From NCBI GenBank assembly GCA_947625645.1, contig CANQPE010000008.1:1-54015 (forward strand): a DNA stretch of 54,015 nucleotides, read 5' to 3'. Below the pieces are notes generated by a model. The model searched no databases, was not told where the DNA came from, and saw only the letters and a program-made list of their open reading frames with translations. The DNA is from an uncultured Clostridia bacterium. GTDB taxonomy: Bacteria > Bacillota > Clostridia > TANB77 > CAG-508. Positions 19,797-28,122 of the stretch are shown here, one piece after another (position 1 is the stretch's first letter; each line of letters opens with the position of its first letter). A program made the translations under genes and the position numbers.

Positions 19797-19814
19797 ACTC
19801 AATCCTTTCCGTTT

Positions 19815-19878
19815 TGTCCCATCAGGGACGTATCTTTGGGAGACAAATGTCTCAAAAAGATACATCCCTAATGGGACA
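19815..19878. repeat. REP palindrome, subfamily with GTATCTTT core
   Basis: TGTCCCATCAGGGACGTATC at the left and GATACATCCCTAATGGGACA at the right form an imperfect long palindrome around GAGAC-AAAT-GTCTC. The outer part matches the main family (GGGAC boxes), but the inner part differs. It lies between two minus-strand genes and supplies the final MSH codons and TAG stop of the gene ending at 19868. Confidence 0.8.
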
Positions 19879-21130
19879 TATTCCAAAATTTTTCATATAG
19901 TTCTTTTGCTGTTTTTGGACTATCAATTCCTTCTTTGTTCTTTACTGGTGCAAAGTCTTCTTCTCTTTTTCCTCTTAAAATGGCAATCCCATCAAAGAAT
20001 GTAAAAGCATCAAATATGAAGGCTTCAAATTTATAGGCATTTGGTTCTTGTGGAATGACTTCTCTTCCTTCTTCATCTAAATATGCATTTTTTTTGATGG
20101 CATGGTGATAAATGAGAGCTTCTTTACTAACTTTTTCGATCGCATCTATGGTAAATAAATTGCACATAATATGGGATTCTCCGTATCTTAGCTCTCCTTC
20201 ATCTGTGATTTCTTCTGCCATTTTACTTGGAAGTTCTGTGTATTCAATTACTTTTGGATGTCCATTCATTTTACAAAACACACCTACACGCTCTTGCGGA
20301 TTTGCTTTTACTATGGATTTTGAAGCCACTTGCACTTTTTGCTCAATGGCCAAACCTAATAAAGTAGTGTCTGCCATTTTAAGTAGTACATTGTCTACGC
20401 CTCCTATAAATACCCATTGTATTCCTCTTTCTTTCATATCAGCTAGGGCTCCTGATGTTCTTAAAGATGTAAATGTTCCTCCATTTCCATCTGAAGCTAA
20501 TTTAATTAATTTATTTTTGCCAATTAATAGTTTCCCTTCTTTATCGATTAATGGCAATTCTCCTTGTGGAAATAAAATAACTTGGTTTTTATCATATCCA
20601 AAATATCCATGTTTTTCTAAAAATTTTTGTGTTTCTTCGTGGTTTTCCTTACTTGTCATAATATACCATGGAATGACTACTCCATACTTTTTATTGGCTT
20701 CTTTCAAATTATCAATTAAAATTTCAAAAAGATATTTTCCTTTTCCATATACATCCAATTTAAAAGTTCCTTTTGGTCCTGGATGTTCTAACCTCGTTCC
20801 TTGCCCTCCTGCCATTGTAACAACTGCATATTTTCCTGTTGAAATGACCTTTTCTCCTAGGGTGTCTAATTGATTTTTTTTGCTACTGCCCATTTTGGTT
20901 TTGTCAAAATATGGTATTGCTTCTATTTTATTTTCCTTGATTTCAATCTTTCTTTTTGTATTATCATATAGTTCTGCTATTTGGTGAAAGTCAATTGTTA
21001 AAATTTGATTTTCTAACAATTCTCTTTCGTAATCATTCAAAGTTTGCATAAATTGGATAATATGTTCCTGCCCATTTTTGTGTAATATGTTCATCACTTC
21101 TTGTGTTCTTTCTATTCCCATTTCATTCAT
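19868..21130 (-). CDS. UDPGP-family UTP:sugar-1-phosphate uridylyltransferase (UAP1-like)
   Basis: 420 residues. The signature MAGGQGTRLEHPGPKGTFKL (near residue 105) is that of eukaryotic-type UDP-N-acetylhexosamine/UDP-glucose pyrophosphorylases. Other family blocks are IPWYIMTSKENHEET, FPQGELPLID and NGHPKVIEYTELP, the last typical of UAP1/AGX enzymes. It likely makes UDP-GlcNAc or UDP-glucose from UTP and the sugar 1-phosphate in the cytoplasm. It is followed after REP sequence by a beta-helix protein that could provide the missing GlmU-like half. Exact sugar specificity is uncertain. Confidence 0.85.
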   Translation of the reverse strand: MNEMGIERTQEVMNILHKNGQEHIIQFMQTLNDYERELLENQILTIDFHQIAELYDNTKRKIEIKENKIEAIPYFDKTKMGSSKKNQLDTLGEKVISTGKYAVVTMAGGQGTRLEHPGPKGTFKLDVYGKGKYLFEILIDNLKEANKKYGVVIPWYIMTSKENHEETQKFLEKHGYFGYDKNQVILFPQGELPLIDKEGKLLIGKNKLIKLASDGNGGTFTSLRTSGALADMKERGIQWVFIGGVDNVLLKMADTTLLGLAIEQKVQVASKSIVKANPQERVGVFCKMNGHPKVIEYTELPSKMAEEITDEGELRYGESHIMCNLFTIDAIEKVSKEALIYHHAIKKNAYLDEEGREVIPQEPNAYKFEAFIFDAFTFFDGIAILRGKREEDFAPVKNKEGIDSPKTAKELYEKFWNMSH

Positions 21131-21246
21131 TCCCCTCAGTTATTTATGTTTCTATATATTTTATTCCCTTTTTCCTTTTTTGTTATTATCAATTGAAAGT
21201 ATTTTACCACAAATATTTTGATTTTGCAAATTTTTTTGAAAATTTG

Positions 21247-21275
21247 TCATATTGCTTGTCAATTTTCCATATACA
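21247..21275 (+). promoter_or_regulatory. Candidate SigE promoter of spoIVA
   Basis: TCATATT (21247-21253), a 14-base spacer and CATATACA (21268-21275) fit the mother-cell sigma-E pattern KMATATT-N14-CATACAMT with few mismatches. It lies about 50 bases before the spoIVA ATG. spoIVA is a classical SigE-dependent gene in B. subtilis. Confidence 0.6.
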
Positions 21276-21321
21276 TTAATAAAGCAATTTGTACAAACAT
21301 GTGCTAAAAGGAGGTATATAG

Positions 21322-22800
21322 ATGGAAAATACAAGATTGTATCAAGACATCGCTACAAGGACCGATGGGGATATATATGTTGGGGTGGTTGGTCCTGTTA
21401 GAACTGGTAAATCTACTTTTATCAAGAATTTTATGGATTTATTGGTCATTCCCAATATTGATAATGACTATAAAAAAGAACGTGCAAAAGATGAATTGCC
21501 ACAAAGTGCTGGTGGAAAAACGATTATGACAACTGAACCTAAATTTGTGCCAAATGAAGCAGTTGAAATTACCTTAGATAATCAACTAAAATTTAAAACG
21601 CGCTTAGTAGATTGCGTTGGTTATTTAGTAGATAATGCCATTGGCTATTTGGAAGATGATATGCCAAGAATGGTCAAAACACCTTGGTCTGACGAAGAAA
21701 TGCCTTTTGAAAAAGCTGCTGAAATTGGAACCAAAAAGGTAATTGAAGAACATTCTACCATTGGTATTTTAATGACAACAGATGGCTCTATTACCGATAT
21801 TCCTAGAGGAGATTATGTGCAAGCTGAAGAAAGGGTTGTCAATGAATTAAAAGCCTTGCATAAACCATTTGTCATCATTCTGAATTCTTATGACCCTACT
21901 TCCAATGCGACTATGCAACTTGCCGATGAACTTTCCCAAAAATATCAAGCTAGTGTCATTCCCTTAAACTGTGCTAACTTAAATTTGGAAGACATTAATA
22001 CAATTTTTTCTAAGGTTTTATATGAATTTCCAATTGAACGTATTGCCATTAAGTTTCCTAAATGGATGGATGGTTTGGATTTTAGCCATCCATTAAAAAC
22101 GCAATTGCTTCAAGAAATTCAAATGGCTTTTGGGGATGCAAATGTTTTAAAAGATGTTTCTAGTTGTACCAATAAAATTGCAAAAACTGAAATTATTGAT
22201 GGTACCAATATTCAAGATATTCAACTTGGATCTGGTTTTGTGACGATAAAAATTGATTTAAAAGAAGAGTTGTTTTATCGCGTTTTATCTGAAATTACTG
22301 AAGTGGAAGTTCAAAATGAAGGTGATTTGTTTGCTATCATTCGTAATCTCTCTTCTACGAAAAAACGTTATGATAAAATTGCATCTGCTTTGGATGAAGT
22401 AGATCGCAAAGGGTATGGAATTGTCACACCTTCTATTGATGAATTGGAACTTGCAGAACCTGAAATGGTAAAACAAGGCTCTCGTTTTGGCGTTAAACTA
22501 AAAGCCACTGCCCCTTCCATTCACATGATTAAAACCAATGTCACCACAGAAGTTTCCCCTATTGTTGGTTCTGAAAAACAATCTGAAGAATTAGTTAATT
22601 ATTTATTGTCTGAGTTTGAAAGTGATCCGAAAAAAATCTGGGAATCTAATATTTTTGGCAAAAGTCTACATGCTCTTGTAAACGAAGGGTTACAAACAAA
22701 ACTTTCTAAAATGCCTGAAGATGCGCAAATTAAATTACAAGAAACGTTGGAACGTATTGTAAACGAGGGTAGTGGCGGTCTAATTTGCATAATTCTGTAA
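21322..22800 (+). CDS. spoIVA: Spore coat morphogenetic ATPase SpoIVA
   Basis: 492 residues, the family length. The N-terminal GTPase-like domain has Walker A GPVRTGKSTF (near residue 27), a TTEPKFVPNEA block and the LVDCVGYLVDNAIGY stretch, all highly conserved in SpoIVA. The C-terminus ends in the characteristic LICIIL hydrophobic tail needed for localisation to the forespore. SpoIVA polymerises with ATP hydrolysis to form the basement layer of the spore coat. An AAAGGAGG site precedes ATG. Confidence 0.98.
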   Translation: MENTRLYQDIATRTDGDIYVGVVGPVRTGKSTFIKNFMDLLVIPNIDNDYKKERAKDELPQSAGGKTIMTTEPKFVPNEAVEITLDNQLKFKTRLVDCVGYLVDNAIGYLEDDMPRMVKTPWSDEEMPFEKAAEIGTKKVIEEHSTIGILMTTDGSITDIPRGDYVQAEERVVNELKALHKPFVIILNSYDPTSNATMQLADELSQKYQASVIPLNCANLNLEDINTIFSKVLYEFPIERIAIKFPKWMDGLDFSHPLKTQLLQEIQMAFGDANVLKDVSSCTNKIAKTEIIDGTNIQDIQLGSGFVTIKIDLKEELFYRVLSEITEVEVQNEGDLFAIIRNLSSTKKRYDKIASALDEVDRKGYGIVTPSIDELELAEPEMVKQGSRFGVKLKATAPSIHMIKTNVTTEVSPIVGSEKQSEELVNYLLSEFESDPKKIWESNIFGKSLHALVNEGLQTKLSKMPEDAQIKLQETLERIVNEGSGGLICIIL

Positions 22801-22857
22801 TTTATGGTATACTATAAGTATACAAATCTTATTATTTCAAAGGAGGGAGAGACACAC

Positions 22858-23037
22858 ATGTGTAACATCTTTGAAATTGCCAGGGAGCTTCGGCTCCGTG
22901 TCCCAATTGGGGCAGAGGTCATGGAATTGGGGTATTACCCCGAGCATCTAGTCAAATCCTTAAAGAAGCTGGGCTTTACCATTTCCCATACATTTGATGG
23001 AATGTGGTATTATGCCCACATCAAAAGGAATTATTGA
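22858..23037 (+). CDS. Small GC-rich gene of unknown function after spoIVA
   Basis: 59 residues from ATG 22858, 10 bases after AAAGGAGGG. Base and codon use differ sharply from the neighbours: GGG, CCC, GAG, CTG and CTC codons are frequent, suggesting recent transfer or an RNA constraint. It contains the only ordinary in-frame CGG I found in the window (22891-22893), positioned on a GGAGC-TTCG-GCTCC hairpin. The protein has two short amphipathic stretches and an aromatic C-terminus (GMWYYAHIKRNY). No family recognised. A terminator-like hairpin follows within 12 bases. Confidence 0.6.
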   Translation: MCNIFEIARELRLRVPIGAEVMELGYYPEHLVKSLKKLGFTISHTFDGMWYYAHIKRNY

Positions 23038-23048
23038 CTGGAACAACC

Positions 23049-23080
23049 AAGCCCTTCTGAGAGAAATCTCAGAAGGGCTT
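23049..23080. terminator. Strong hairpin between convergent genes
   Basis: Perfect 14-base stem AAGCCCTTCTGAGA (23049-23062) and its complement (23067-23080) around a GAAA tetraloop. The following T tract is weak (ATTACAACG). It probably stops transcripts of the 59-codon gene from the left and rlmN from the right. Confidence 0.75.
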
Positions 23081-23097
23081 ATTACAACGCTTCCCTG

Positions 23098-24117
23098 TTA
23101 CAAATTTTTTCGCCTCAACTGACCACAGGCTGCCTCAATGTCAGAGCCCAGTTCTCTTCGAATCGTAGCAACAATCCCGTTTTCATTCAAATAATCTCGA
23201 AATTTGATAATATTTTCATTACTAGACTTTGTATATGCTCCATTTTCTATGGGATTAATCGGAATCAAATTCACATGACAAAGCATCCCTTTTAACAAGT
23301 TTACCAATTCTTTTGCATCTTGTAAATGATCGTTATTGTCCTTCGCCAATGCATATTCAAATGAAATTCTACGGTTTGTTTGTTCAATATATGCCCTGCA
23401 AGCCTGCAATAATTCTTCAATTGGATACACTTTATTCACTGGCATCATACGACTTCTTTTCTGGTTATTTGTTGCATGTAATGATATTGATAAAGTACAT
23501 TGAATGTTTTCCTCCGCCAATTGATAAATTTTTGGCACAATGCCACTTGTTGATACACTAATATGGCGGGCTCCAATATTTAACCCTTTGGGATGGTTAA
23601 TTAATCGAATTGCTTTTACCACATTATCATAATTATCTAATGGCTCTCCAATTCCCATGAAAACCACATTTGAAATACGAATATTTTCATCTTGTTCCAC
23701 GGCTATGATCTGCTCTAAAATCTCGCCAGCAGACAAATTTCTAATAAAATGAATCCCTGTAGAAGCACAAAATTTACACCCCATCTTACAGCCAATTTGT
23801 GAAGACACACAAATGCTGTACCCATGATGATACTGCATTAAAACCGTTTCAATGGCATTGCCATCTAAAACATCAAACAAATACTTTTTTGTACCATCTT
23901 TTGACTCTTGCTTCTGAATGATTTTATAATTACAAATAGTATAATTTTCTTTTAATTTATCCCTTAACGCTATCGACAAATTCGTCATTTCATCAAAGCT
24001 TTTTACTTTTTCTTGATACAACCACTGAAAGATTTGCTCTGCACGAAATGGTTTTTCTCGTAATTCTTGCATTTCCTGTTTTAATTCTTCTAAAGAAAAA
24101 TCTTTGATATTTTTCAT
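23098..24117 (-). CDS. rlmN: Dual-specificity rRNA/tRNA methyltransferase RlmN
   Basis: 339 residues. The radical-SAM cluster motif is CKMGCKFCAS (CxxxCxxC), preceded by HGYSICVSSQIGC. GIGEPLDNYDNV and the C-terminal catalytic cysteine in SDIEAACGQL are also present. RlmN methylates C2 of A2503 in 23S rRNA and A37 of some tRNAs. An AGAGGTT-type ribosome site precedes ATG. It may be transcribed after fprA (32 bases apart). Confidence 0.97.
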   Translation of the reverse strand: MKNIKDFSLEELKQEMQELREKPFRAEQIFQWLYQEKVKSFDEMTNLSIALRDKLKENYTICNYKIIQKQESKDGTKKYLFDVLDGNAIETVLMQYHHGYSICVSSQIGCKMGCKFCASTGIHFIRNLSAGEILEQIIAVEQDENIRISNVVFMGIGEPLDNYDNVVKAIRLINHPKGLNIGARHISVSTSGIVPKIYQLAEENIQCTLSISLHATNNQKRSRMMPVNKVYPIEELLQACRAYIEQTNRRISFEYALAKDNNDHLQDAKELVNLLKGMLCHVNLIPINPIENGAYTKSSNENIIKFRDYLNENGIVATIRRELGSDIEAACGQLRRKNL

Positions 24118-24149
24118 ATCTTATTCCAACCTCTCTTAGGCACCAATTT

Positions 24150-25331
24150 TTACGCAAGGTCTTCTCCAAACTTTTCTAATTCTTTTTCTGTAGCTTCATC
24201 TGGCGTCCACATACATCTAAATCCTTCATTTACTACTTCAAATCCACATGTTTTTAGATATTCTGTCAATTGTTTTACTGCCTCTCCACTCCAGCCATAA
24301 CTTCCAAACGCTGCTGCTTTTTTGTCTTTTAACTTCATACCTTTTATCATTTCCAATATGCCTGCAATCGAATGTAGATAACCATTGTTTACAGTTGGTG
24401 AGCCAACAAGTATCATTTTAGAGCGGAAAACTTCTGTTAACACATCTGTTTTATCATTCTTCGCTGTGTTTAATATTTTAATGGTTACCGTTTTATCCTT
24501 ATTTTGCATGCCTCTTGCAATTGCCTCTGCCATTTTTTTCGTATCATTCCACATTGTATCATATAAAATGGTAATTTGATTTTCTTGATAGTGGTTGGCC
24601 CATTCTAAATATTTTGTTACAATTTGCATTGGCTCTTTTCTCCAAATAAGTCCATGGCTTGGACATATCATATCAATTGGCAAATTCATTTGCATCAATT
24701 CTGTAATTTTTTTGGTTGCCATCATCCCAAATGGTGCCAAAATATTCGCATAATATTTTATTGCTTCATTGTATAAAAGGTCTTGCTCTACTTCATCTGC
24801 ATACAAAAACTCAGAAGCCAAATGTTGTCCAAACCCATCACTACTAAACAAAATATTTTCCTTATCTAAGTAAGCAAACATCGTATCTGGCCAATGTAGC
24901 ATAGGTGCTTCTATAAACGTCAATGTTGTCTCTCCTAAAAGAAGCTTATCCCCCGTTTTCACCACTTGAAAATTCCAATCCTTGTGGTATTGCCCCTGTA
25001 TTGATTTCACTCCATTTGCTGTACAATAAATCGGCGTATTTTCAGGCATCTCACGCATCAATTCTGTCAAAGCCCCAGAATGGTCAATTTCTCCATGTAA
25101 TGCAATTACAGCATCAATGTTTGCTAAATTGATTTCCTCTTTCAAATTCTTAACAAATTCCTTATCATAAGGAAGCCATGCCGTATCAATCAAAACGGTC
25201 TTTTCGTCCCTCACCAAATAGCTATTATAAGAAGATCCATTTACTGTAGTAAATTCGTCTCCATGAAATTTTTTTAGTTCCCAATCTGTCTTGCCAACCC
25301 AAGACACTCTATCTGTTAATTTTCTTGCCAT
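24150..25331 (-). CDS. fprA: Flavodiiron protein (FprA, O2/NO reductase)
   Basis: 393 residues. The N-terminal metallo-beta-lactamase domain carries the diiron ligands HGEIDHSG (H-x-E-x-D-H) and further His/Asp residues in MLHWPDTM, SSDGFG and CPSHGLIW. The C-terminal flavodoxin domain (about 255-393) has LYDTMWNDTKKMAEAIA and GSPTVNNGYLHSI for FMN. It reduces O2 to water or NO to N2O in the cytoplasm of anaerobes, with electrons from rubredoxin-type donors. The ribosome site is the extended GAAAGGAAGG form. Confidence 0.95.
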   Translation of the reverse strand: MARKLTDRVSWVGKTDWELKKFHGDEFTTVNGSSYNSYLVRDEKTVLIDTAWLPYDKEFVKNLKEEINLANIDAVIALHGEIDHSGALTELMREMPENTPIYCTANGVKSIQGQYHKDWNFQVVKTGDKLLLGETTLTFIEAPMLHWPDTMFAYLDKENILFSSDGFGQHLASEFLYADEVEQDLLYNEAIKYYANILAPFGMMATKKITELMQMNLPIDMICPSHGLIWRKEPMQIVTKYLEWANHYQENQITILYDTMWNDTKKMAEAIARGMQNKDKTVTIKILNTAKNDKTDVLTEVFRSKMILVGSPTVNNGYLHSIAGILEMIKGMKLKDKKAAAFGSYGWSGEAVKQLTEYLKTCGFEVVNEGFRCMWTPDEATEKELEKFGEDLA

Positions 25332-25546
25332 TTTATATCCTTCCTTTCTTCCGTTTGCCTATCATATCTTTAAAACAGTTTATGCCCAAAAAAGCGCCCT
25401 GCTGGGATAATTATATCACTTGTTTTCACATTTGGCAATCACTTTTTTATGACAAATTGTGCCAAACCTCTTTCTATTTTTTTCATTTTGTGATAAAATA
25501 GCGTCAAGATTTTAAATCATCAAAAGAAAAATGGGAGGAATGTAAG

Positions 25547-25816
25547 ATGGAATTTAATAAATGTACAAGATGTGGTAATTTTTATTTAGCAGAAGGTAAT
25601 GTTTGCCCCAAATGCAAAACGAAAGATACGTTAGAGTATTCTACTTTTAAAAATTATATTCAAGAAAATGGATTAGAAGATGGCATTGATACAATTTCTG
25701 GGAAAACAGGAATCTCTGTCAAAAATCTAAATCGTTTCTTATCTTATGAAGGGCTTGGAGATTGCCCTGATAAATTAGGAAATATCTCTTTAAAATCCGG
25801 AAAAATTGATCTATAG
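25547..25816 (+). CDS. Small zinc-ribbon protein
   Basis: 89 residues. An N-terminal zinc ribbon, CTRCGNFY then CPKCKTK (four cysteines), is followed by a helical domain that looks like a short DNA-binding or scaffold module (ISGKTGISVKNLNRFLSYEG). A GGGAGG site precedes ATG, and the gene ends 15 bases before tyrS, so they are likely co-transcribed. It could be a transcription or flagellar-type regulator, but the family is not certain. Confidence 0.75.
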   Translation: MEFNKCTRCGNFYLAEGNVCPKCKTKDTLEYSTFKNYIQENGLEDGIDTISGKTGISVKNLNRFLSYEGLGDCPDKLGNISLKSGKIDL

Positions 25817-25831
25817 AAAGGTGGAAACAAG

Positions 25832-27049
25832 ATGAAAAATGCGTTAACCGTATTAGAAGAACGTGGATATATTGAACAAATGACACACCCTAAGGAAATG
25901 TTAGAACTTTTTAATAGTAACAAACCAATTCCTTTTTATGTTGGAATTGACCCTACTGCCGATAGTCTTCATGTGGGACACTTCATTTCTTTGATGGTTG
26001 CAAGTCACTTACAAAAATGTGGGCATAAACCTATCATCTTAGTAGGTGGTGGTACTGCTTCTATTGGTGACCCATCTGGAAAAACTGATATGCGTAAAAT
26101 GTTGTCAAGAGAACAAATTGATGCCAATGTTGAAAGCATTAAAAAGCAAGTTGAAAAATTTGTCACATTTGATGGTACCAATGGTGCCATCCTTGTGAAT
26201 AACGCAGATTGGCTTTTACATTTAAATTATATTGATTTTATGCGTGAAATTGGTAGTTTATTTTCTATTAACCGCATGCTTGCTGCTGAATGTTACAAAC
26301 AACGTTTGGAAACAGGTTTAACCTTTTTTGAATTGGGATATATGTTAATGCAATCTTACGACTTTTTACATTTATACAATACTTATGGCTGTAAACTCCA
26401 AATTGGTGGAAATGACCAATGGTCAAATATCATTGGTGGTGTTGAATTAATTCGTAAAATTGGAAAAAATGATTCCTACGGTCTTACTTTCAAATTATTA
26501 ACAACAAAAGAAGGGAAAAAAATGGGAAAAACAGAAAAAGGTGCTTTATGGTTAGATGCCAACCGTGTTTCCCCTTATGAATTTTATCAATATTGGAGAA
26601 ATATTGAAGATGAAAGTGTTGAAATGGTACTCTCTTTATTGACTTTTTTACCAATGGAAGAAGTCAAAAGACTTTCTAATTTAAAAGATGAACAAATTAA
26701 TGAGGCAAAAAAAATTGCTGCCTTTGAAATTACCAAACTCGTTCACGGTGAAGAAGAAGCCAAAAAAGCTGAAGAAGCTTCTAATGCTTTATTTGCAGGA
26801 CACGGTTCTATTGAAACTATGCCTTCTACACACTTAGAACCTAGCACAATTTCTCTTGTAGATGTTCTTGTAAAAACCGGAATTGCACCTTCCAAAGGGC
26901 AAGCCAGAACCTTAATCGAACAAAATGCCGTTAGTTTAAATGATGAAAAAATAACCGATTGCAATTATGTACTTTCTAGCAAAGATTTTACAAATGGTTA
27001 TGCCATTTTAAAAAAAGGCAAAAAGATTTTTCACAAACTAGAAATTTAG
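25832..27049 (+). CDS. tyrS: Tyrosyl-tRNA synthetase
   Basis: 405 residues. It is a class I synthetase with the HIGH signature as HVGH (in PTADSLHVGHFI), tyrosine-pocket blocks QSYDFLHLY and IGGNDQWSNI, and the KMSKS loop as KMGKT. A C-terminal S4 RNA-binding domain (about 340-405) has GQARTLIEQNAV. It attaches tyrosine to tRNA-Tyr. An AAAGGTGG site precedes ATG. I see no T-box leader upstream. Confidence 0.97.
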   Translation: MKNALTVLEERGYIEQMTHPKEMLELFNSNKPIPFYVGIDPTADSLHVGHFISLMVASHLQKCGHKPIILVGGGTASIGDPSGKTDMRKMLSREQIDANVESIKKQVEKFVTFDGTNGAILVNNADWLLHLNYIDFMREIGSLFSINRMLAAECYKQRLETGLTFFELGYMLMQSYDFLHLYNTYGCKLQIGGNDQWSNIIGGVELIRKIGKNDSYGLTFKLLTTKEGKKMGKTEKGALWLDANRVSPYEFYQYWRNIEDESVEMVLSLLTFLPMEEVKRLSNLKDEQINEAKKIAAFEITKLVHGEEEAKKAEEASNALFAGHGSIETMPSTHLEPSTISLVDVLVKTGIAPSKGQARTLIEQNAVSLNDEKITDCNYVLSSKDFTNGYAILKKGKKIFHKLEI

Positions 27050-27110
27050 GCCATTCGTAATGCAATCCCCTTGGCAAATTGTATATGATAAAAATAAAGA
27101 AGGGATATTA

Positions 27111-27143
27111 GGGACAAAAAAGAACCGTCCCTATTTGTCCCTA
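27111..27143. repeat. Half REP palindrome
   Basis: GGGACAAAAAAGAACCGTCC followed by CTATTTGTCCCTA. It corresponds to the right half of the long REP palindromes with a shortened left arm. Its end, CTA (27141-27143), is the TAG stop codon of the minus-strand DUF5665 gene. Confidence 0.8.
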
Positions 27144-27431
27144 TCTGCTTTTTTGGACGATTTCTACGATGTCTGCGATGTATTCTCCTATGACGGGTAT
27201 GTTTAGTGTTACGATTTTTTGCATGATAAATATGAGTAGGGCTGTGATGAGTGTTACTCCTATCCCGATTCCAATGCCGCGAAATATTCCTGCGATTAAA
27301 TTTCTTTTTAATATTTCTTTTTTGTTTCCTAATATATAGAAAATTTCTTGCAAGTTTCCTTCTTGTAATGTATTGTTTAATTTAGTAATTCCTTGTTCTA
27401 ATAGATGATATTTGTCGTTTCTAATAAACAT
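27141..27431 (-). CDS. DUF5665-family membrane protein
   Basis: About 96 residues from ATG 27431, with AAAGGTGGG upstream. The pattern LNNTLQEGNLQEIFYILGNK, then LKRNLIAGIFRGIGIGIGVT and a membrane helix, matches the DUF5665 family common in clostridia. One or two membrane helices at about 50-90. Function unknown. The stop TAG is formed by the adjoining REP sequence. Confidence 0.75.
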   Translation of the reverse strand: MFIRNDKYHLLEQGITKLNNTLQEGNLQEIFYILGNKKEILKRNLIAGIFRGIGIGIGVTLITALLIFIMQKIVTLNIPVIGEYIADIVEIVQKSR

Positions 27432-27528
27432 GTTGATTCCCACCTTTATGTTTTTATGATGGTTCTTTTTGGTTTTTTTATACATTTATCAAAAAAACAA
27501 AAAACATTGCATACCATGACGCAATGTT

Positions 27529-28095
27529 TTATTGGTTTAAATATTTTATACTTGATAATACAAAATCTACTATCATAATAATGGGAATGATGATAATAAT
27601 TGCTTTTTGGGCATGATAGCTTACTGCATTTTTGGCTTTGTCTAATTTTTTACTAACTGCTGGATGTAACTTTTCGTTAAAAATCACCCCAATGGCACCC
27701 CATGCAAAGGAATAGGCTATACTAATTCTACCATTGATATTCCAAAAATCTTGCGTATAATCCCACCAACGTAAATGAAATATCATTTCTAGGGCAAACG
27801 AAACGGCGTATTCAAAAATAGAAAATGCTACCATACTCACAAAAAATTCTAAGATTTTTTTACCTTTGGTTTTATGTAATAATAAAATGAACAGAACTGC
27901 TCCGAACCCATAAATGGGACAAGCAGGTCCATATAAAAATCCTCTTTTGACAAATGTTTTTTGGACAAACAAAGCAAACACCGTCTCTAAAACCCAGCCT
28001 AAAAAAGAATATACCAAAAAATATACAACTAATTTTTGCTTATCTGTTAGCTGTTTTTCATAAATGGTTAGCTCTTCTTCCATATTGATTTTCAA
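27529..28095 (-). CDS. Putative ABC-transporter type IV (CmpB-like) membrane protein
   Basis: 188 residues with about five membrane helices. The segments SFLGWVLETVFA, RGFLYGPACPIYGFGAV and YTQDFWNINGRISIAYSFAW are hallmarks of the PF06541 family, named as putative type IV ABC-transporter permease although transport is unproven. The TTG at 28095 follows an AAAGGAG site; ATG 28083 is an alternative. It lies just after clpX (27 bases) and probably shares its transcript. Confidence 0.8.
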   Translation of the reverse strand: MKINMEEELTIYEKQLTDKQKLVVYFLVYSFLGWVLETVFALFVQKTFVKRGFLYGPACPIYGFGAVLFILLLHKTKGKKILEFFVSMVAFSIFEYAVSFALEMIFHLRWWDYTQDFWNINGRISIAYSFAWGAIGVIFNEKLHPAVSKKLDKAKNAVSYHAQKAIIIIIPIIMIVDFVLSSIKYLNQ

Positions 28096-28122
28096 CCTTT
28101 CTCCTTTACCGTTAGAACTTCT

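Noticed and set aside
25430..25546. T-box or other riboswitch ahead of tyrS
   Set aside because: The leader is short, and no T-box sequence or specifier stem-loop could be seen.
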